DNA from: Calliopum simillimum
Lineage: Eukaryota > Arthropoda > Insecta > Diptera > Lauxaniidae
Assembly: GCA_951812925.1 (NCBI GenBank)
Contig: OX638368.1
Location: 12,603,994 to 12,667,993 of the forward strand
Reading direction: 5' to 3'
DNA: 64,000 nt
The notes under the pieces were generated by a model. That model had not been told where the DNA came from, searched no databases, and saw only the letters and a list, made by a program, of their open reading frames with translations. This document shows positions 24,286-36,567 of this stretch, in pieces. Made by a program: the position numbers and the translations under genes. Numbering within the stretch: the stretch's first letter is position 1; each line of letters starts with the position of its first letter.

Positions 24286-25769
24286 TTTTAGAAAAAAATT
24301 TTTTTAACGTCATTTTTAATAAACTTTTCAAAAAAAAAAAAAACCAATTCACACTTGTTCCTTGGATGATTCTAAGCATTTTATGCCATGGGCACTTTTT
24401 TGTAAGATGCCTCTCTCTGGAGTAAAAAGCGTTTTGCCTTTCACGGGGCTGCATTACTATGTTTAAAACGTTATGTTATCGAGCCTGCTGGCCCAAAAAT
24501 GTCTTAACATGTCTTGTCTTGAAGGTTTTTAAGAGCTCTTTCAAATGAGATCTTTTAAATTAAAAAATGTTCATTTCGTTTAAAGCACGATGACTTTTTT
24601 CTTTGAAAAACAGTAAAATTTCGCCTTCTTAGGGCAGTTTTTCGTTTTTTAAGAAGTTTAAAATTTTTTTGTCAAAATTACAAAGTAGGTTTTAAAGTTC
24701 ATTAAAAAACAAACAAAATGAGTGTTTTTAAGTTATTCTAAGACAAATTTTTCAAATTGTTTGACAACATTTTGTAATTAATGCTAAAAAAAAAATAATA
24801 AAAATATATTTCTGCTTTGAGCCACCTTTAAATATGAATTTAAAAATCTGAAAAATTTTTTGGGATATTCTGTCATGATGTAGATCGTGATGCCAAAGTA
24901 TATCTTGGAAATTCGAAAAATTTTTTTTTTTTTGAACAGCCCTAATATATGGGTGATTCTCAGATAACTGTACTTTTTGTGTCCTCTGGAGATTTCACCT
25001 ATACAGTAGGCTTTTTTTTCACAAAAAATTACGCTATAAGTTAGAAACTATGTTTTTCTTATAGAGCGGATCAATTTTACCACCAAATAATTATTGGTCT
25101 TTTGTGAAAGTTTGCAAATATACCCCGAATGTCACAAACGTGGCATGTCCTACCCCTACTTTTTATACACAAAACGACGAAAAACGACCAAAAAACGGAA
25201 ACAGAACAGAAAACAAGTTACTACACATATTAAGTAAATACTTAAGGCTACAATATTCTGAGCTCATCTACAGTTTTAAACAATTTTTAGAGGGCACAAT
25301 TTCGAATTGAAAACTGTCCCCTAGTTTTGGAAAAAAAAAATTTCTTCAAAGCATTATGCTACTACTGCATGGTACTACTGTTTCAGTCAATAGATTGCAA
25401 CACATATGCATTAATTCTGATCACTATCCATCACCCAAACGTCATCATGTCCGAACGCGTCCAAAAAGAAATCTGTTTGCGTTTTATAGGGCATTTTATA
25501 AACAAAAACCGTTTTTTCTAAAAATTATGGTCACAAACGTGGCACTAGGCACTCCCAGGTAGGACATTTTACTTTATGCATGAAACAATTTTTTTGTAGG
25601 ATTTGCAGACATGACCTCAAATTCTTTCGGAAAAATCTTGAACTCAAAAGCGTGCTTTACAATGAGCGATAAACTGCAAAAATGTCACAAACGTGGCGCA
25701 TCAAAAATGTCACAAACGTGGCACTTTTTATCAGTCTGCAAAAAACATATTTCATATAAAGTTTGAGTA

Positions 25770-26624
25770 GGGGAACTGATGCTATTGTGGTATAGCTAAT
25801 GTTTAGGTGGAATTCGAAAGAGAACCGTTAGATCAATTTCAGCCAATTTTTTTTTATTCTGATCATTGAAGTATTGGCTACAGAATATGTTTCAATAAAA
25901 TGTGTGCAATTTCATTAAAAAAAGTTATTGAGCAAAATCTGAAAAAAGTCAAAAAAGCTGTTTTCAAAAAGTTGGGAGGTAATGTGGTATATATGGTGGC
26001 ACAATGTGGTATACATACTGATCAGTACTTTTAAAGTGGGCTGGTAATGTGGTACATATAAGTAGGGTAATGTGGTATACTTAACCATACAACCAAATAT
26101 AAAGTTTGAAAGTTATGAAATAAGTTCATAATAACATTTACATTGGTTCTCAAACTCAAAGTTTTTATTAAAAAATAAACAGCAATCAAATAATGTTGTG
26201 AATAACACGAAATATTCATATACCACATTAGCGAACTCCGACTATACCACAATGGCCAATTTTTAAAAATTACAAAATTGTAAAAATAAAATGGGAAACT
26301 TTGTGAATTTACATAGTTAAACACTTATTTCGCAATATTTTGCACTTTATTTAATTGAATATAAATTAAACTTCCACAGAAAACAACTTTTTCTAAACAA
26401 AATTTTTTTGCGAAAAACACGGAAAAAAAAATCGACCACACGCGATGTATATTTCGTTCAACTGACAGCGGAAAAGTTATGTATGATGTATGACAGCTAC
26501 ACATTCATAGTTTTTCATGGTTTATGATAGGATAAAACATGTGACGTCCACAGGTTCTTATCCATCTCGGAGATATGCGACTATACCACATTGAAAAACT
26601 ATACCACAATAGCATCAGTTCCCC
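25770..26624. mobile_element. Element A, long copy (855 bp), perfect 26-bp terminal inverted repeats
   Basis: TA (25768-25769, 26625-26626) flanks 26-bp ends starting GGGGAACTGATGCTATTGTG; the right end 26599-26624 is a perfect inverse. The subterminal word GTGGTATA (ends and inside) occurs repeatedly: GTAATGTGGTATA-type copies near 25980-26085 and inverted TATACCACA copies near 26220-26250, 26580 and 26600. No transposase is seen. It is inserted within element C. A short relative lies at 9732-10056. Confidence 0.9.
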
Positions 26625-26674
26625 TATACAGATGTTTAGTTGAAGGCTATTAATTATGTTTTTAATACAAAAAT

Positions 26675-27460
26675 TTTTCTACACCATCAGAATCCTGAGT
26701 TATCCTTGCTCAAAAGTGAAAAAATCACTGTTTTGACATCTACTTAAAGCTATAGAACAAAAACAACAACAAGTAAAATTAATTTTTGTCAATGAATTCA
26801 GACAGCCAAATTTATTGTCAACAAGACATAATTTACCGTTTTTCAATTGGATCCCCAGCATCCGAGTTATACGCGTTTAAAGTAAGGATATCTATCGCTA
26901 ACACACAAAGGATTTTTCGAGACCGAAAAGTTACAAAAAATCAAGTTTTATTATTTTTATCAATAACATATTTAATTACAAAAATTTCGTGACTTTGCAG
27001 ACCATAATCGCATGAAAAGTGACAGCTCTATTCTAGATTTAGTGACTAAGCCTACTAAACTACTACTTTGCAAATTCACAGAATCAAAATTTCATCTGTT
27101 CATTCACTAAATCTACAAAAGAGCCTTATTTTTTCATCCGATTTTAGTCTGCAAGGGCTTAAAATTTTCGTGATAAAATATATTTCTGGTAAAAATAATA
27201 AAACTTACCATTTTTGTTTATTTTTCGGTCCTTTGTGTGTCATTGAGAGGTATCCTTTTTTTAAAGGCTTATAACTCGGAAACTGGGAATCCAATTGAAA
27301 AACGGTAAATTTTGTCTTGTTGATAATAAATTCGGCTGTCTGAATCCATTGACAAAAATTAATTTTACTTATTGCTGTTATAGTAAAGTAGATTTCAAAA
27401 CTGTGATTTTTTCACTTTTGAGCAAGGATAACTAAGGATACTGATGTAATAGAAAAAAAT
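26675..27460. mobile_element. Foldback element G (arms ~300 bp)
   Basis: Left arm 26675-26985 and right arm 27150-27460 are inverted copies. Matching landmarks are GAGTTATCCTTGCTCAAAAG (about 26696) against CTTTTGAGCAAGGATAACT (about 27414), and CAATTGGATCCCCAGC against the inverse near 27283-27294. The tip lies near 27065. No coding sequence. Related words occur in foldback family H (35.7 and 58.4 kb). Confidence 0.85.
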
Positions 27461-28118
27461 CAAGATCAGATTCGTAATTAGGAGATCCTAATCCATCATA
27501 AACGGCTATTAAAACAGAGGACAGGGAACCATAGTTGATCTTTAGGGCCGTAGGGTATAAAAAAAATGGACCACCGGAGACATGACACTGTTGCAAAATT
27601 AGTCTTGAAGTGTAAATTTGTCATTATATGCAATATATCTCTCATCAAAACGCTTCAAAACCATAATTTTTCCATACTGTGGCTAAAATGTCACAAACGT
27701 GGCAATTTGGTCACAAACGTGGCAGCAAAATTTCTTAATTTCGACCTCAAAGCCGTAAATTCACACTTGTTGTTGATCTACTTAAAAGATGAGTTTTAAG
27801 AGTGTGTTTACATAAGATAGCATGAAGAAACTTGCAAAAATCCAAAAAAAATATCTGCCAATTTTACAACTCGAAAAAGCACAGTTATCTAAGAATCACC
27901 CATATAGGTATTATTCTACTATATTTTATGATAGGAATTGGAAGTTGAAATTAAGTACATATAAATATATTTGAAGACCAAAAACGCTAAGGGCGTTATT
28001 GTTCGCAGTGCCCCATTTGTAAAAATTCTAAAAAAACTCGTTTTGAAATTCCACTGTTCGACACAAATACTTAAAATTTTGATATTTTTTGTAAAATAAA
28101 TTTTTTTTTTTTTTTGGT

Positions 28119-28456
28119 TTAAGGGGACATTCGCTTTTGTAATTGAAACAAAAAGCACTTTTTGAAAATTTTATTATAAAAAAACTATTATATTTATTGA
28201 CAAAATTTCTTTTGGAGATTGTTAAATATTGTCTAAAGGATACCAGTTTGAAAAGTAAATTTGGATGACGCTCTCTATAGAGATCTATAGCAGCCAAGGG
28301 AAACTAAAAGTAAAAAAAAAAAATTTTTTTATATTTTTTAGACAATATTTAACAATGTCCAAAAGAAATTTTGTCAATAAATGTAATAGTTTTTTCATAA
28401 TAAAATTTTTAAAAAGGGTTTTTTGTTTTCAATTACAAAAGCAAATGTCCCCTTAA
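28119..28456. mobile_element. MITE of 338 bp with ~115-bp inverted arms and TTAA ends
   Basis: TTAA at 28119-28122 and 28453-28456 bound arms starting GGGGACATTCGCTTTTGTAA, mirrored at the right end as TTACAAAAGCAAATGTCCCC. Arms are about 28119-28240 and 28335-28456, with a loop holding CTATAGAGATCTATAG. The TTAA could be a piggyBac-type duplication or simply part of the inverted repeat. Confidence 0.8.
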
Positions 28457-30299
28457 ATAATGGCGATAAAATTGTATAGAGTAAAACAGCATAGAGCAAA
28501 TAATTTAACAATGGCTTACTCTTTTTGTCCGTGAATCCACAATGGCTTTTATGTTGCAGCGGCGAGCAATGTTGCTGTAATAAATTTTATTGATTGTCAC
28601 TGGCTATTGGAATTCAAACTAAAAAATTTAAATGATCGAAATTGACTCTACTCATAATATGAAATAAATCCAAATAATAAGAAAGAAGAGAAAAACATAA
28701 AATTTTTGCCAAAATAAAAAAAAGAAGAACTTCAAAAGTGCAGATTTAAACAAAAGTGCAAAAAAATATAAAAACTCTAAGTGGAAAATTTCAAAAAAAA
28801 AAACATGAAGATAAATTTTACAAAATTCCTGTTTTTTACAGTTTTGTTCTTAGTGCCATCAGATTTTTAAATAGAAGTTTGAAGTACGTAACACAAAATA
28901 GATACCTATTAATTTTTCTGAATTAATCTTTTGCAATTTTTTCCCCTACACCTGACAATTGCAGCAATATGACAATCCATAATGAGACATCTGGATTGTC
29001 AGTATTGTTGCGTGCAGTAAAAGTTTTATAATTTGCCTGTAGCTTCATTTTTTCCAAATCGATTTATAGGCAGCAAAAGCGAAAAAGATAATTAAAAAGT
29101 GAAGTATGCAAAGATGAAAACTTTGCTGTTTACAATGAAGTGTAGCAGTTTCTTAGGTATAAAGTTACTACTGGAAGACGAGAAATATGATTGGCATTAA
29201 AAAATATTTTTTAATATTGAAAAACTAATAAAGTTTTGCTATCAGCAGTAACAGTTTTTATTAAACTAAAGTGCCAACTTATTTTTTGTAATTGGCTCAA
29301 ACTCAAAGTTTAACTTCAATCTAATCAGCAGCTTTTTATGCAAACAATCAACATTTATCTGTTACCGCACATAAAGATTTTGTTGATTTTTTCCAGAAAA
29401 CTTAATTTTTCCTCTAATTTTAAATTTCACACTAAAGCATTTTCCGCTGGTAATCATTGAAAATAAAAATATTTAATTTTTTTATTTTTTTGAACTTTTT
29501 GTTGTAAAAAGTAGTAAAATTTCAGATATAATTTCATTGATACACAATAGCAAAAACAGTAAACAATACACAACAGAAATGCAAACACAAATGTTTTAGC
29601 ACACTCAGCTACATAAATAGAATGGCACTCATCATATGCATACATTTTGAAAATTGAATTTCCTGAATTTATTTCCACATTTCAATTCGGTTGTGTGGAA
29701 AGTTTTGGAAATGTTTTTGCGGTCTAACATTAAAAAAAAATGTTGCAACTGCAGCAAAAACTTTATACAATTTTTAAAGCAGTGATTGCTTTGCTACGAA
29801 AACTGCAGCACCTTTTTTAATTCGCTTTTGTTGCAATTAATAAACCCATCTCTGCCCGCACCAAGAATTCGTAAACGGATTTCGATGAAACTTAATACCA
29901 TGTCTTAAAATAGCCTAATTAAGATATTTAAAGCTTCAGCAAAAAAGTGTTTGTGGTTTTCTAGTTATGGTAATTTCACTTACCAGTGGGCTTATATGTG
30001 TAGAATTTTTGTCTAACTGATAAATTTAAAACTTGATATAATGTGGACTTTTGTTTAGAATAACATTGCATAAACTTGATAACTATACACAAAAAGAGGA
30101 TTCTCCAGCCCAAAATTTGTAAATATCTCGCAAAAAGACGTATGAGTAATGTTTATTTCCTCATATGTGCACAAGAATAACAAAGCTTGTTGGCCCCCTC
30201 TTCTAATGTAAATACCCAAGAGGAAAATTTCTAGAGCTTCTGATCCAAACACTTCAAAAGTTCTTGTCCCCATAGAAATTTAGAAGCACTTTCACAATG
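28457..30299. other. Non-coding stretch, no gene seen
   Basis: AT-rich DNA with no coding composition. The ACTCATACGTC motif occurs in reverse orientation at 30135-30154. Confidence 0.5.
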
Positions 30300-30705
30300 A
30301 TTTTTTATAAGGCTGCAGTAAGAACAACGTAAGTTCGAACCCAGCCCGTGTGATTTTTTTTCCTTGTTATTTTTTTTTGCTCTATTGCTTTTTTTTTATT
30401 AAAATATTTTTTATTCAAACTTTTTTATTTCACTTTTCGATTCACCTTTCTCTTATTTATTTACTTTTGCTTAAGTGAATTCAAACTAATTGCACCATGA
30501 TTCTATGTAAGGCTGTAGCAGCATTCGTATGTCAAATTTTGTTTGGACAACATTTGCTTAATATACAAATTTAATACCTCTTCATATCATCGGGGATTGG
30601 TGTAGCGGTCTAAAGAGTTGGTAAGTGTCAGTAAAAATAATCTGTTTCTATCTATCACACGGACGTTCGTGGATTCAAATCCTGGTGCGACCAGTTTGTT
30701 TCTTT
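30300..30705 (+). repeat. tRNA-like SINE remnants
   Basis: At 30592-30693 an A-box-like TTGGTGTAGCGGTCTAAAGA is followed by a B-box-like GGATTCAAATCCTGG and CGACCA, then T-rich DNA. The internal promoter layout is that of a tRNA-derived SINE or tRNA pseudogene; acceptor ends do not pair. A second B-box-like AGTTCGAACCCAGCC lies at about 30330-30345, also followed by T runs. The word TAAGGCTGCAGTAAGA at about 30309 recurs in variant form near 30512 and 30775, suggesting related repeat units. Confidence 0.4.
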
Positions 30706-30924
30706 TTTTTTTAATTTTATTGAAAAAATGATTACCGCAGCATTACAAATAAGCGCTTCAAAAACCCTTTTTTGGTAAGGCTGCGGTAAGATTTTTCTTG
30801 CTTACATCCTACATATGACATGCAATGTTAAAAAAAAGTATAATTCTTATGCAGCGGAAGCGCTTATTGATGGAGAAGAAACACTTTAGAAGGGTGTTTG
30901 AGGCAATTCTTTTTACCTTGGGTA

Positions 30925-30970
30925 CTAGGAGGAGCATAGGGCCAAAATAAAACGTCTCCATTTGTCAGCG
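30925..30970 (-). pseudogene. 3' fragment of the endonuclease-RT retroelement, copy 2
   Basis: CTAGGAGGAGCATAGGGCC followed by a diverged CGTCTCCATTTGTCAG is the reverse complement of the last codons and stop of the 16428-16580 fragment (DKWRDF...LCSS). Only the terminal ~46 bp is recognisable. Confidence 0.6.
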
Positions 30971-33383
30971 TAAGGGTAATAGTTGAATTGTGTGGACAAA
31001 TTGAGAATTTTAATCATCTTTTTACAATGTTTCTTGCAAGTTAGCACTAAAATTGTTATCGCTTCGAATGGTACCGAAAACACACAAAGCTTACAATTGT
31101 ATCGGTGTCTTTCCAGCTAGTAAGAATATCGAATTTTAACTTACTGGGAATAAAATGTGAAGCCTTTGGATGAAGGAAAGAAAAGTTTAAGAAAATGAAT
31201 CATGAAGATCAGTGTTCATGAAGGTCCTGGTCGTACTGCTGTTTTTTCCAAGTTTATGAAGAAGTAGAACTCTTCATTTGTGCCGAATGTAATACTTTTC
31301 TGTGTGCAGTCAAGTACGCAGACATTAAATGGAATGCAAGTGAAAATAATTATTTATTTTTGTTTCTTTCAACTGTGAATGTACATATGTAACTGTTTCG
31401 TATGTGCTTGTAAAAGTGTTGTTATTGGACTTGTTGCAAAAGCAAACTACGTGTGTAAAATTTTAATTAAAAATGTTGTTGCTTTATTGTTATAAAGCAT
31501 ATTTTTGTGCATATATTGTTATGCTTTTTGAGAGAAAAGTCAAAAAGAATTGAAAACTTTAAAATAATTCTATAGTGCATACCAGCCAACTTGTAAACTT
31601 TGTTAACAAAATACCGTCTAACTGCGATTTTAATTACTTTCTTTTAATGCATTTTCAGATCATTGGTCAAAAAATGGTATATATCAGAATTTGTAGAAAA
31701 ATAAAACCATACGGAATTAATAAAATATACGCAAAATTTTTCGTTCTACAACATTTTAGTAATTCAATCACAGCCAAGTACCTATGGTCAACATTTTTAA
31801 AGTACGTGTTAAATTTAGTTTAAAGGAAAAAATTCATCCATTTAACTTGCAATCAAAGGAATGGGTATTTTTCACAAGTAAAAACTATAAGTAAATTTTC
31901 TGTTTCACCCCTCAAGCCAAAAAACAACCAAAAAGGTAAATAATTTACTTCAGATTGATCTGTTTTTCACTAAATAAGTATAAACTTGCATTGGTTTATC
32001 TGTGGACTCTTTAAAAGATTTTTATAGCATTTACCATAATATGAGCATTTCCTGCTTCCGTATGTACTCATTAACACAAGCCAAGTTGGTTAAACGCACT
32101 ACGAAAAATGGATAAAAATAAAATCATGAAGTTATCGCTGCATGTGGTCGGATATTTTCGTAAATTAATTCCCAGCAAATCTCACATAAGAAATAAATGC
32201 CACATAATATTAACTCATCGTTTTAGTTTGAACACCCCAGGGTGCCATTACAAAGGGTAAACGAACAAATGCAGAAAATGAGAAGCTGCATGAAGTATGC
32301 GATGTGGTGATTAAAACAAAGCAAAAGACAAAAACCGCTGATTAAGACAAAAACGCACACACAGCATGTGCCAAACCCTAAAAGAAATACACACACATAG
32401 TGAGTGCAATTAAGTAAAACGAAAATTGAACAAAAGGATAATACAAAGAGAGGAGAAAAAACTCTGTGTTGTATAAATTAATCCTGTTTGGGTCATAATT
32501 TTTAATACACTTGTGCAGCATTGAGTGTTGCACATATAATACATTTATAAAATAAGTAATTTATGGAAACTAAAATGAAGTGCATAAACTAGCAAAATAA
32601 TTGAAGCCAACAAACCATTAAAAGGAAATGAGATTTTCGTTAAATTTAAAAACATGCACCAAGGATTCAAAGCGTACGTATAAGGATATTAGAAATTTAA
32701 GTTCCGCACTAAGACAATAATCAACTTATGATTAAGAAAATCCATTAATTGCTTTTTCACCACCAAACTCTCTACCATTTATCCGCTTTCTTAGCTTAAG
32801 TCATTAACTCCTCTTCATCATCATCATCATCGTTATCGTCGTTGTTATGTAGCAAAACGTAGAACCTGTACAAATTGCTGTGTGTATCAGGATTATGCAA
32901 CTGTTGCAATCAACCGTTAGCACTAATAAGCGCTCAAGGCTCGTCTAATTACTCGAATACATATAGAATTTTATATAAATGTTTTACCAGCACTTTGTAC
33001 TGTTGCTGCAACTGCATCCGCCTGTCAGCGGTTATAGCGAATTTAACATTTCTAGCGAGTATGATGACGGTACAACATCAACTCAATCAGCTGCAAGCCA
33101 CAGCGTTCATTCGCGTTAGCAATGTGACCACATTGAGTTGGCAGTGGAGCACTGTTGAATTTTGTGTCAGCTTAGCGTTATCGTTGTTGCACAGTGGTGC
33201 GATTATATTCTTATACTCAAATTATTTTAGCTTCCTATGAAAGTTGAAAAAAGAATTTCCACACAAAAGTTTCTTTTCATAAGAAATTTCATTATGTCCG
33301 CTACCAGTCTTTATATAGACTTCAACTACTACTACTACTGACCAAACCTGCTAAATCAAATTTCTTTTATCCCATGTGATATT
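30971..33383. other. Non-coding stretch, no gene seen
   Basis: Includes an (ATC)n microsatellite at about 32816-32832. A 121-codon frame at 32875-33240 was considered and rejected. Confidence 0.5.
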
Positions 33384-33960
33384 TTGTACATGACACTGTT
33401 GTATCATGAGAGTTTTATTGCATGTCATTTTTATATCAAGAGATTTAGTTGCATGATATTTTTATATCATAAGATTTTTTTTTGTATACTATTTATATAT
33501 CATGCAATTTTTTGCATAACATTTTACCAAGAGAATTTTGTTGCAAAATGTTTTAAAATTATATGATTTTTATTCCATGGTATATTCATAGGAGGACATT
33601 TTCATATCATGAGATTTTTATGATTTGATTTTCGTATAATGTGATTTTTGTTGCGTGACATTTTCATATACCTATTGATATTTTCATTCAATTTTCATAT
33701 CATGAGATATTTACTTAATGACATTTTGATGTAATGCGATTTTTATTGCGTGACATTTTTGAGTGACGCGATTTTTATTGGATGTCATTTTTATACCAAG
33801 AACAACATTTTCAAGCCATTATATTTTTATAGGATGAAACATTCATATCATGGGATTTTGAATGTTTGATGTATTTACTTTTATTGGATGAAGTTTTTTA
33901 TGTTGAGGTTTTCATTTCATGATATATTTATATCATACAATTTTTATTGCATGATTTTTT
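33384..33960 (+). repeat. Degenerate ~30-35 bp minisatellite
   Basis: Irregular reiteration of words such as ATATCATGAGATTTTTATTG and GCATGACATTTT (for example near 33400, 33455, 33600, 33655 and 33740). Period and length vary between units, so the array is old. Confidence 0.7.
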
Positions 33961-35642
33961 AATGACTTGTATGACAATAAGGATCGCAGAGACCATAGAG
34001 AGTGGGGCTTTAAAAATATATAGATTTTTTGTATCAAGATTCCTATCGCTCAATATTTTCAATCACTAAAATATCTACTTCTCATCATTTGAAGACATCG
34101 GATTTTTAATAAAACTTATTTTATGTACCTTTTTGTCAACTTTTTTTTTCACCACTGTGCTTTAAGTCATTGTCGACGACTACGGAAACAACGCTTACGT
34201 ACAATTAATTTCCGATTTCGCTAGCAAAATCCATTGGACTCTCTATATTGCTGTTGTGCTATAGTGCTGGCAGCATTGTGCCAACATCGTTGTGTGGTAC
34301 CAGTCACACAGTTAGTAAGTGTTTTTACAGTTAATACAAACGAGGCAAGCGCAAATAAACAAACACACATATACATATATAAGTACACGTATACACTATC
34401 ATATACAAGACGCAATTATTGCATCAAATCACTAAACTCAGCGCTCTGCCTTTCTTAGATCCCCCGCTAATGCCAATGCCACTAGGCAACAAATAAAGTT
34501 GCTGTCGCTTATTTCTCAAAGTTGCAACAAGAGCCAGCAGTAAACTCAACCGGATGATGACAAAAGTGCAGTAAAAGTAGCAACAACAACAAAAGCCACA
34601 AAAAGTATGAGCCAAGTTTATGTGCAACGTAAACAGTTGATACAACGTGCCGTAGCAAGACAGAATGATAGCAGAAAAATGGAAAACAAAGTGTAGTAAA
34701 AGTAAAACAAGCTAAGGTGGAAGGACATACTTTCGTTATATTAATTTATTTTCAATAAAAAAAAAAAAAGTCAAAAGTTTAAAGGAATGGTCCTAGAAAC
34801 TAACACCATGGACGCAGAAATAAAGTATGATATATGAAAAGTTCATAATCAAAATTTTATTTAAAATATAAATCATCACAACATTTGACATGAATAATAG
34901 TCAGAAATTTAATAAAAATTATCCCATAGAAGCCCACATTTGAAGCAATTCATTTAAGTATGCCAACCACAATCCATATTTTTTTTGTGGTTTTTAAAAA
35001 ATTTTCATTTAGATAATTTTCTTACATCACCCTCAAAAGCCACAATTTACCTTATTCAGCATTCAATGCCACAAAGTTTTTATAACAAATATGCTGGCAA
35101 AGGAGTTAAGGCAACAAGAAAAGCGGTAACAGCCACAGCAACCAGGATGAAAAGAAAAAACCGCTCTTTTCTTGGTTCGCTTACTTTCCATGGTCGATGG
35201 CTGAAGATAAACGAAGACAAATTTAGGGTCGATTTAGGTACCATTAAATGTGTATTTGTTCAGCGCTAACGCTTAAGGTGGTGTTGGGTAGCAACGACAA
35301 AGAAAAATTAATATACCATACACTGACGTTGTAGAAAATAACAAAGCGTAATTAAGTGGGTGCGTTTTAAAAGCGTTTAATTTTTTTCTTTCTTTCTTTT
35401 TTTCAAAGCCTAGTGTTTTATTAATGACAAAAAAGAAAAGATTACAAAAGAAAGAGATTGAATATGATTGAAAAAATTAAAGGAGTTTTTAACTTAATTG
35501 GAAGCGCATAAATTGCGTTATAATAGTTTCTACTTAGCATCCCTTTAGATAGTAGTTGGAACTCAGCTTTATATAGATTCCATAAAAATTTTACGATTTG
35601 ACTTGCAAAGATATTTTTTGATACAGATTACACTGTCCTGCG
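33961..35642. other. Non-coding stretch, no gene seen
   Basis: Short reading frames here have no family features. No element ends were recognised. Confidence 0.5.
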
Positions 35643-35965
35643 ATGAAAAAAAGTACGAGATTAAGTGATTTTTATAGATTTTTGCTAGCTGAATCAAGTC
35701 CGAGGTCCGAGTTATCCTTGATTTAAAGTGCAGAAAACGCTATTTTCAATCATATGGCGTACATCCTTAAAGAAGTCTAGTTCACTTTTGACAGCGGCAT
35801 TAAATAGCCCTGAACTTCTTTTTTAAAGCGCATTTTTAACTTTTTCAATTGGATCATCATAAGTTTCAGAGATATCATCCATTGAAGTAAAGGCATACAA
35901 ACTGAATATAGTTCTTTACAGGGATTAACGATACCTTTACTTCAATCGATGATATATATTTTTTT
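35643..35965. mobile_element. Foldback family H, copy 1 (right arm lost)
   Basis: GAGTTATCCTTGATTTAAAG (about 35709), CATATGGCGTACATCC (about 35752) and CTAGTTCACTTTTGACAGCG (about 35788) match the copy at 58.4 kb in the same order. A short inverted pair (about 35868-35898 and 35928-35955) marks the tip. The second long arm is missing or unrecognisable. Confidence 0.75.
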
Positions 35966-36567
35966 ATGATGTTCATCTTCAGCAAAGGGCCAAAGGGTGA
36001 AAAATTTCACCACTTCCAAATATATATCCTTTTTCAAAATTTATTTCCAACATGACTATCAGACAGTACTTGCCAAAAAAATAAAAAATGTGAACACCAT
36101 CAAATCCGATTTTTTTTTGCCGATAGTAGGGATCATCATATCTTCAATATTTAGAGTCAAATCTTAACGCACGATGCATCAATGTTTTTGTCTCGAGGAA
36201 ATCAAGTTTTTTTTTTTGTCCAAAAGTCATTGCAAAGGCATCAAATTTTATTCGATCATATTGCAAACTTTTTCGAGTTGGCTGTATTTTTAGTGGCCCT
36301 CGAGCTTAGATAAAGGATGGCCTATGCCTATGGTGACCACCAAGGCGGATGTGAAAATAAGAAACATAAGCAAATAAAACTTTCAAATATATAACGTTAG
36401 TTTGTAATAACCTAGTTATATAATTATTTCGTTTGAATATTGTAGAATTGTAAGCATGCTGCTTATAAAAATTAGTCATTGATATGTCATGAACTGAGTT
36501 CGGCAGAAAGAGTTCCAAAGTTTTTTTTAATAGTTTTAATTGAAAAATCGAATAGAAAAGAAATGTA

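Larger units (their letters stand above)
22684..24942. mobile_element. TA-flanked foldback element with ~620-bp arms, interrupted by a piggyBac-like insertion
   Basis: Ends read TA|GGGCTGTTCAAAAA (22682) and TTTTTGAACAGCCC|TA (to 24944). Left arm 22684-23291 and right arm 24286-24942 are reverse complements over essentially their whole length, for example 22842-22975 against 24665-24785. The inner part of the arms (AGAGGGAGGCATCTTACAAA..., AAAATGCCTAAAATCATCC) is related to the family F core. Removing 23292-24285 restores a compact hairpin. Confidence 0.85.
24950..27902. mobile_element. Element C: TA-flanked DNA element with reiterated GTCACAAACGTGGCA motif
   Basis: TA (24948-24949, 27903-27904) flanks ends that read TGGGTGATTCTCAGATAACT on the left and its near-perfect inverse on the right (about 31 of 33 bp including flanks). 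The 15-bp motif GTCACAAACGTGGCA occurs at 25131, 25530, 25684 (last base G), 25709, 27690 and 27710, always on the plus strand. Element A (25770-26624) and a foldback (about 26675-27460) are nested inside. The remaining unique DNA (about 1.3 kb) encodes no recognisable transposase. A short frame from 25450 starting MSERVQKEICLRF is unassigned. Confidence 0.8.

Noticed and set aside
30592..30693. Functional tRNA gene
   Set aside because: A- and B-box-like words are present, but the B box has an extra base and the acceptor stem does not pair, so SINE remnant is preferred.
32875..33240. 121-codon plus-strand frame, hydrophobic and Cys-rich
   Set aside because: No signal peptide or family motif, poor start context, upstream low-complexity ATC/GTC DNA; likely chance.
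34985..35269. 94-codon plus-strand frame with basic residues
   Set aside because: No recognisable domain; a poly-T tract directly precedes the start and the rest is low-complexity Ala/Thr/Lys.
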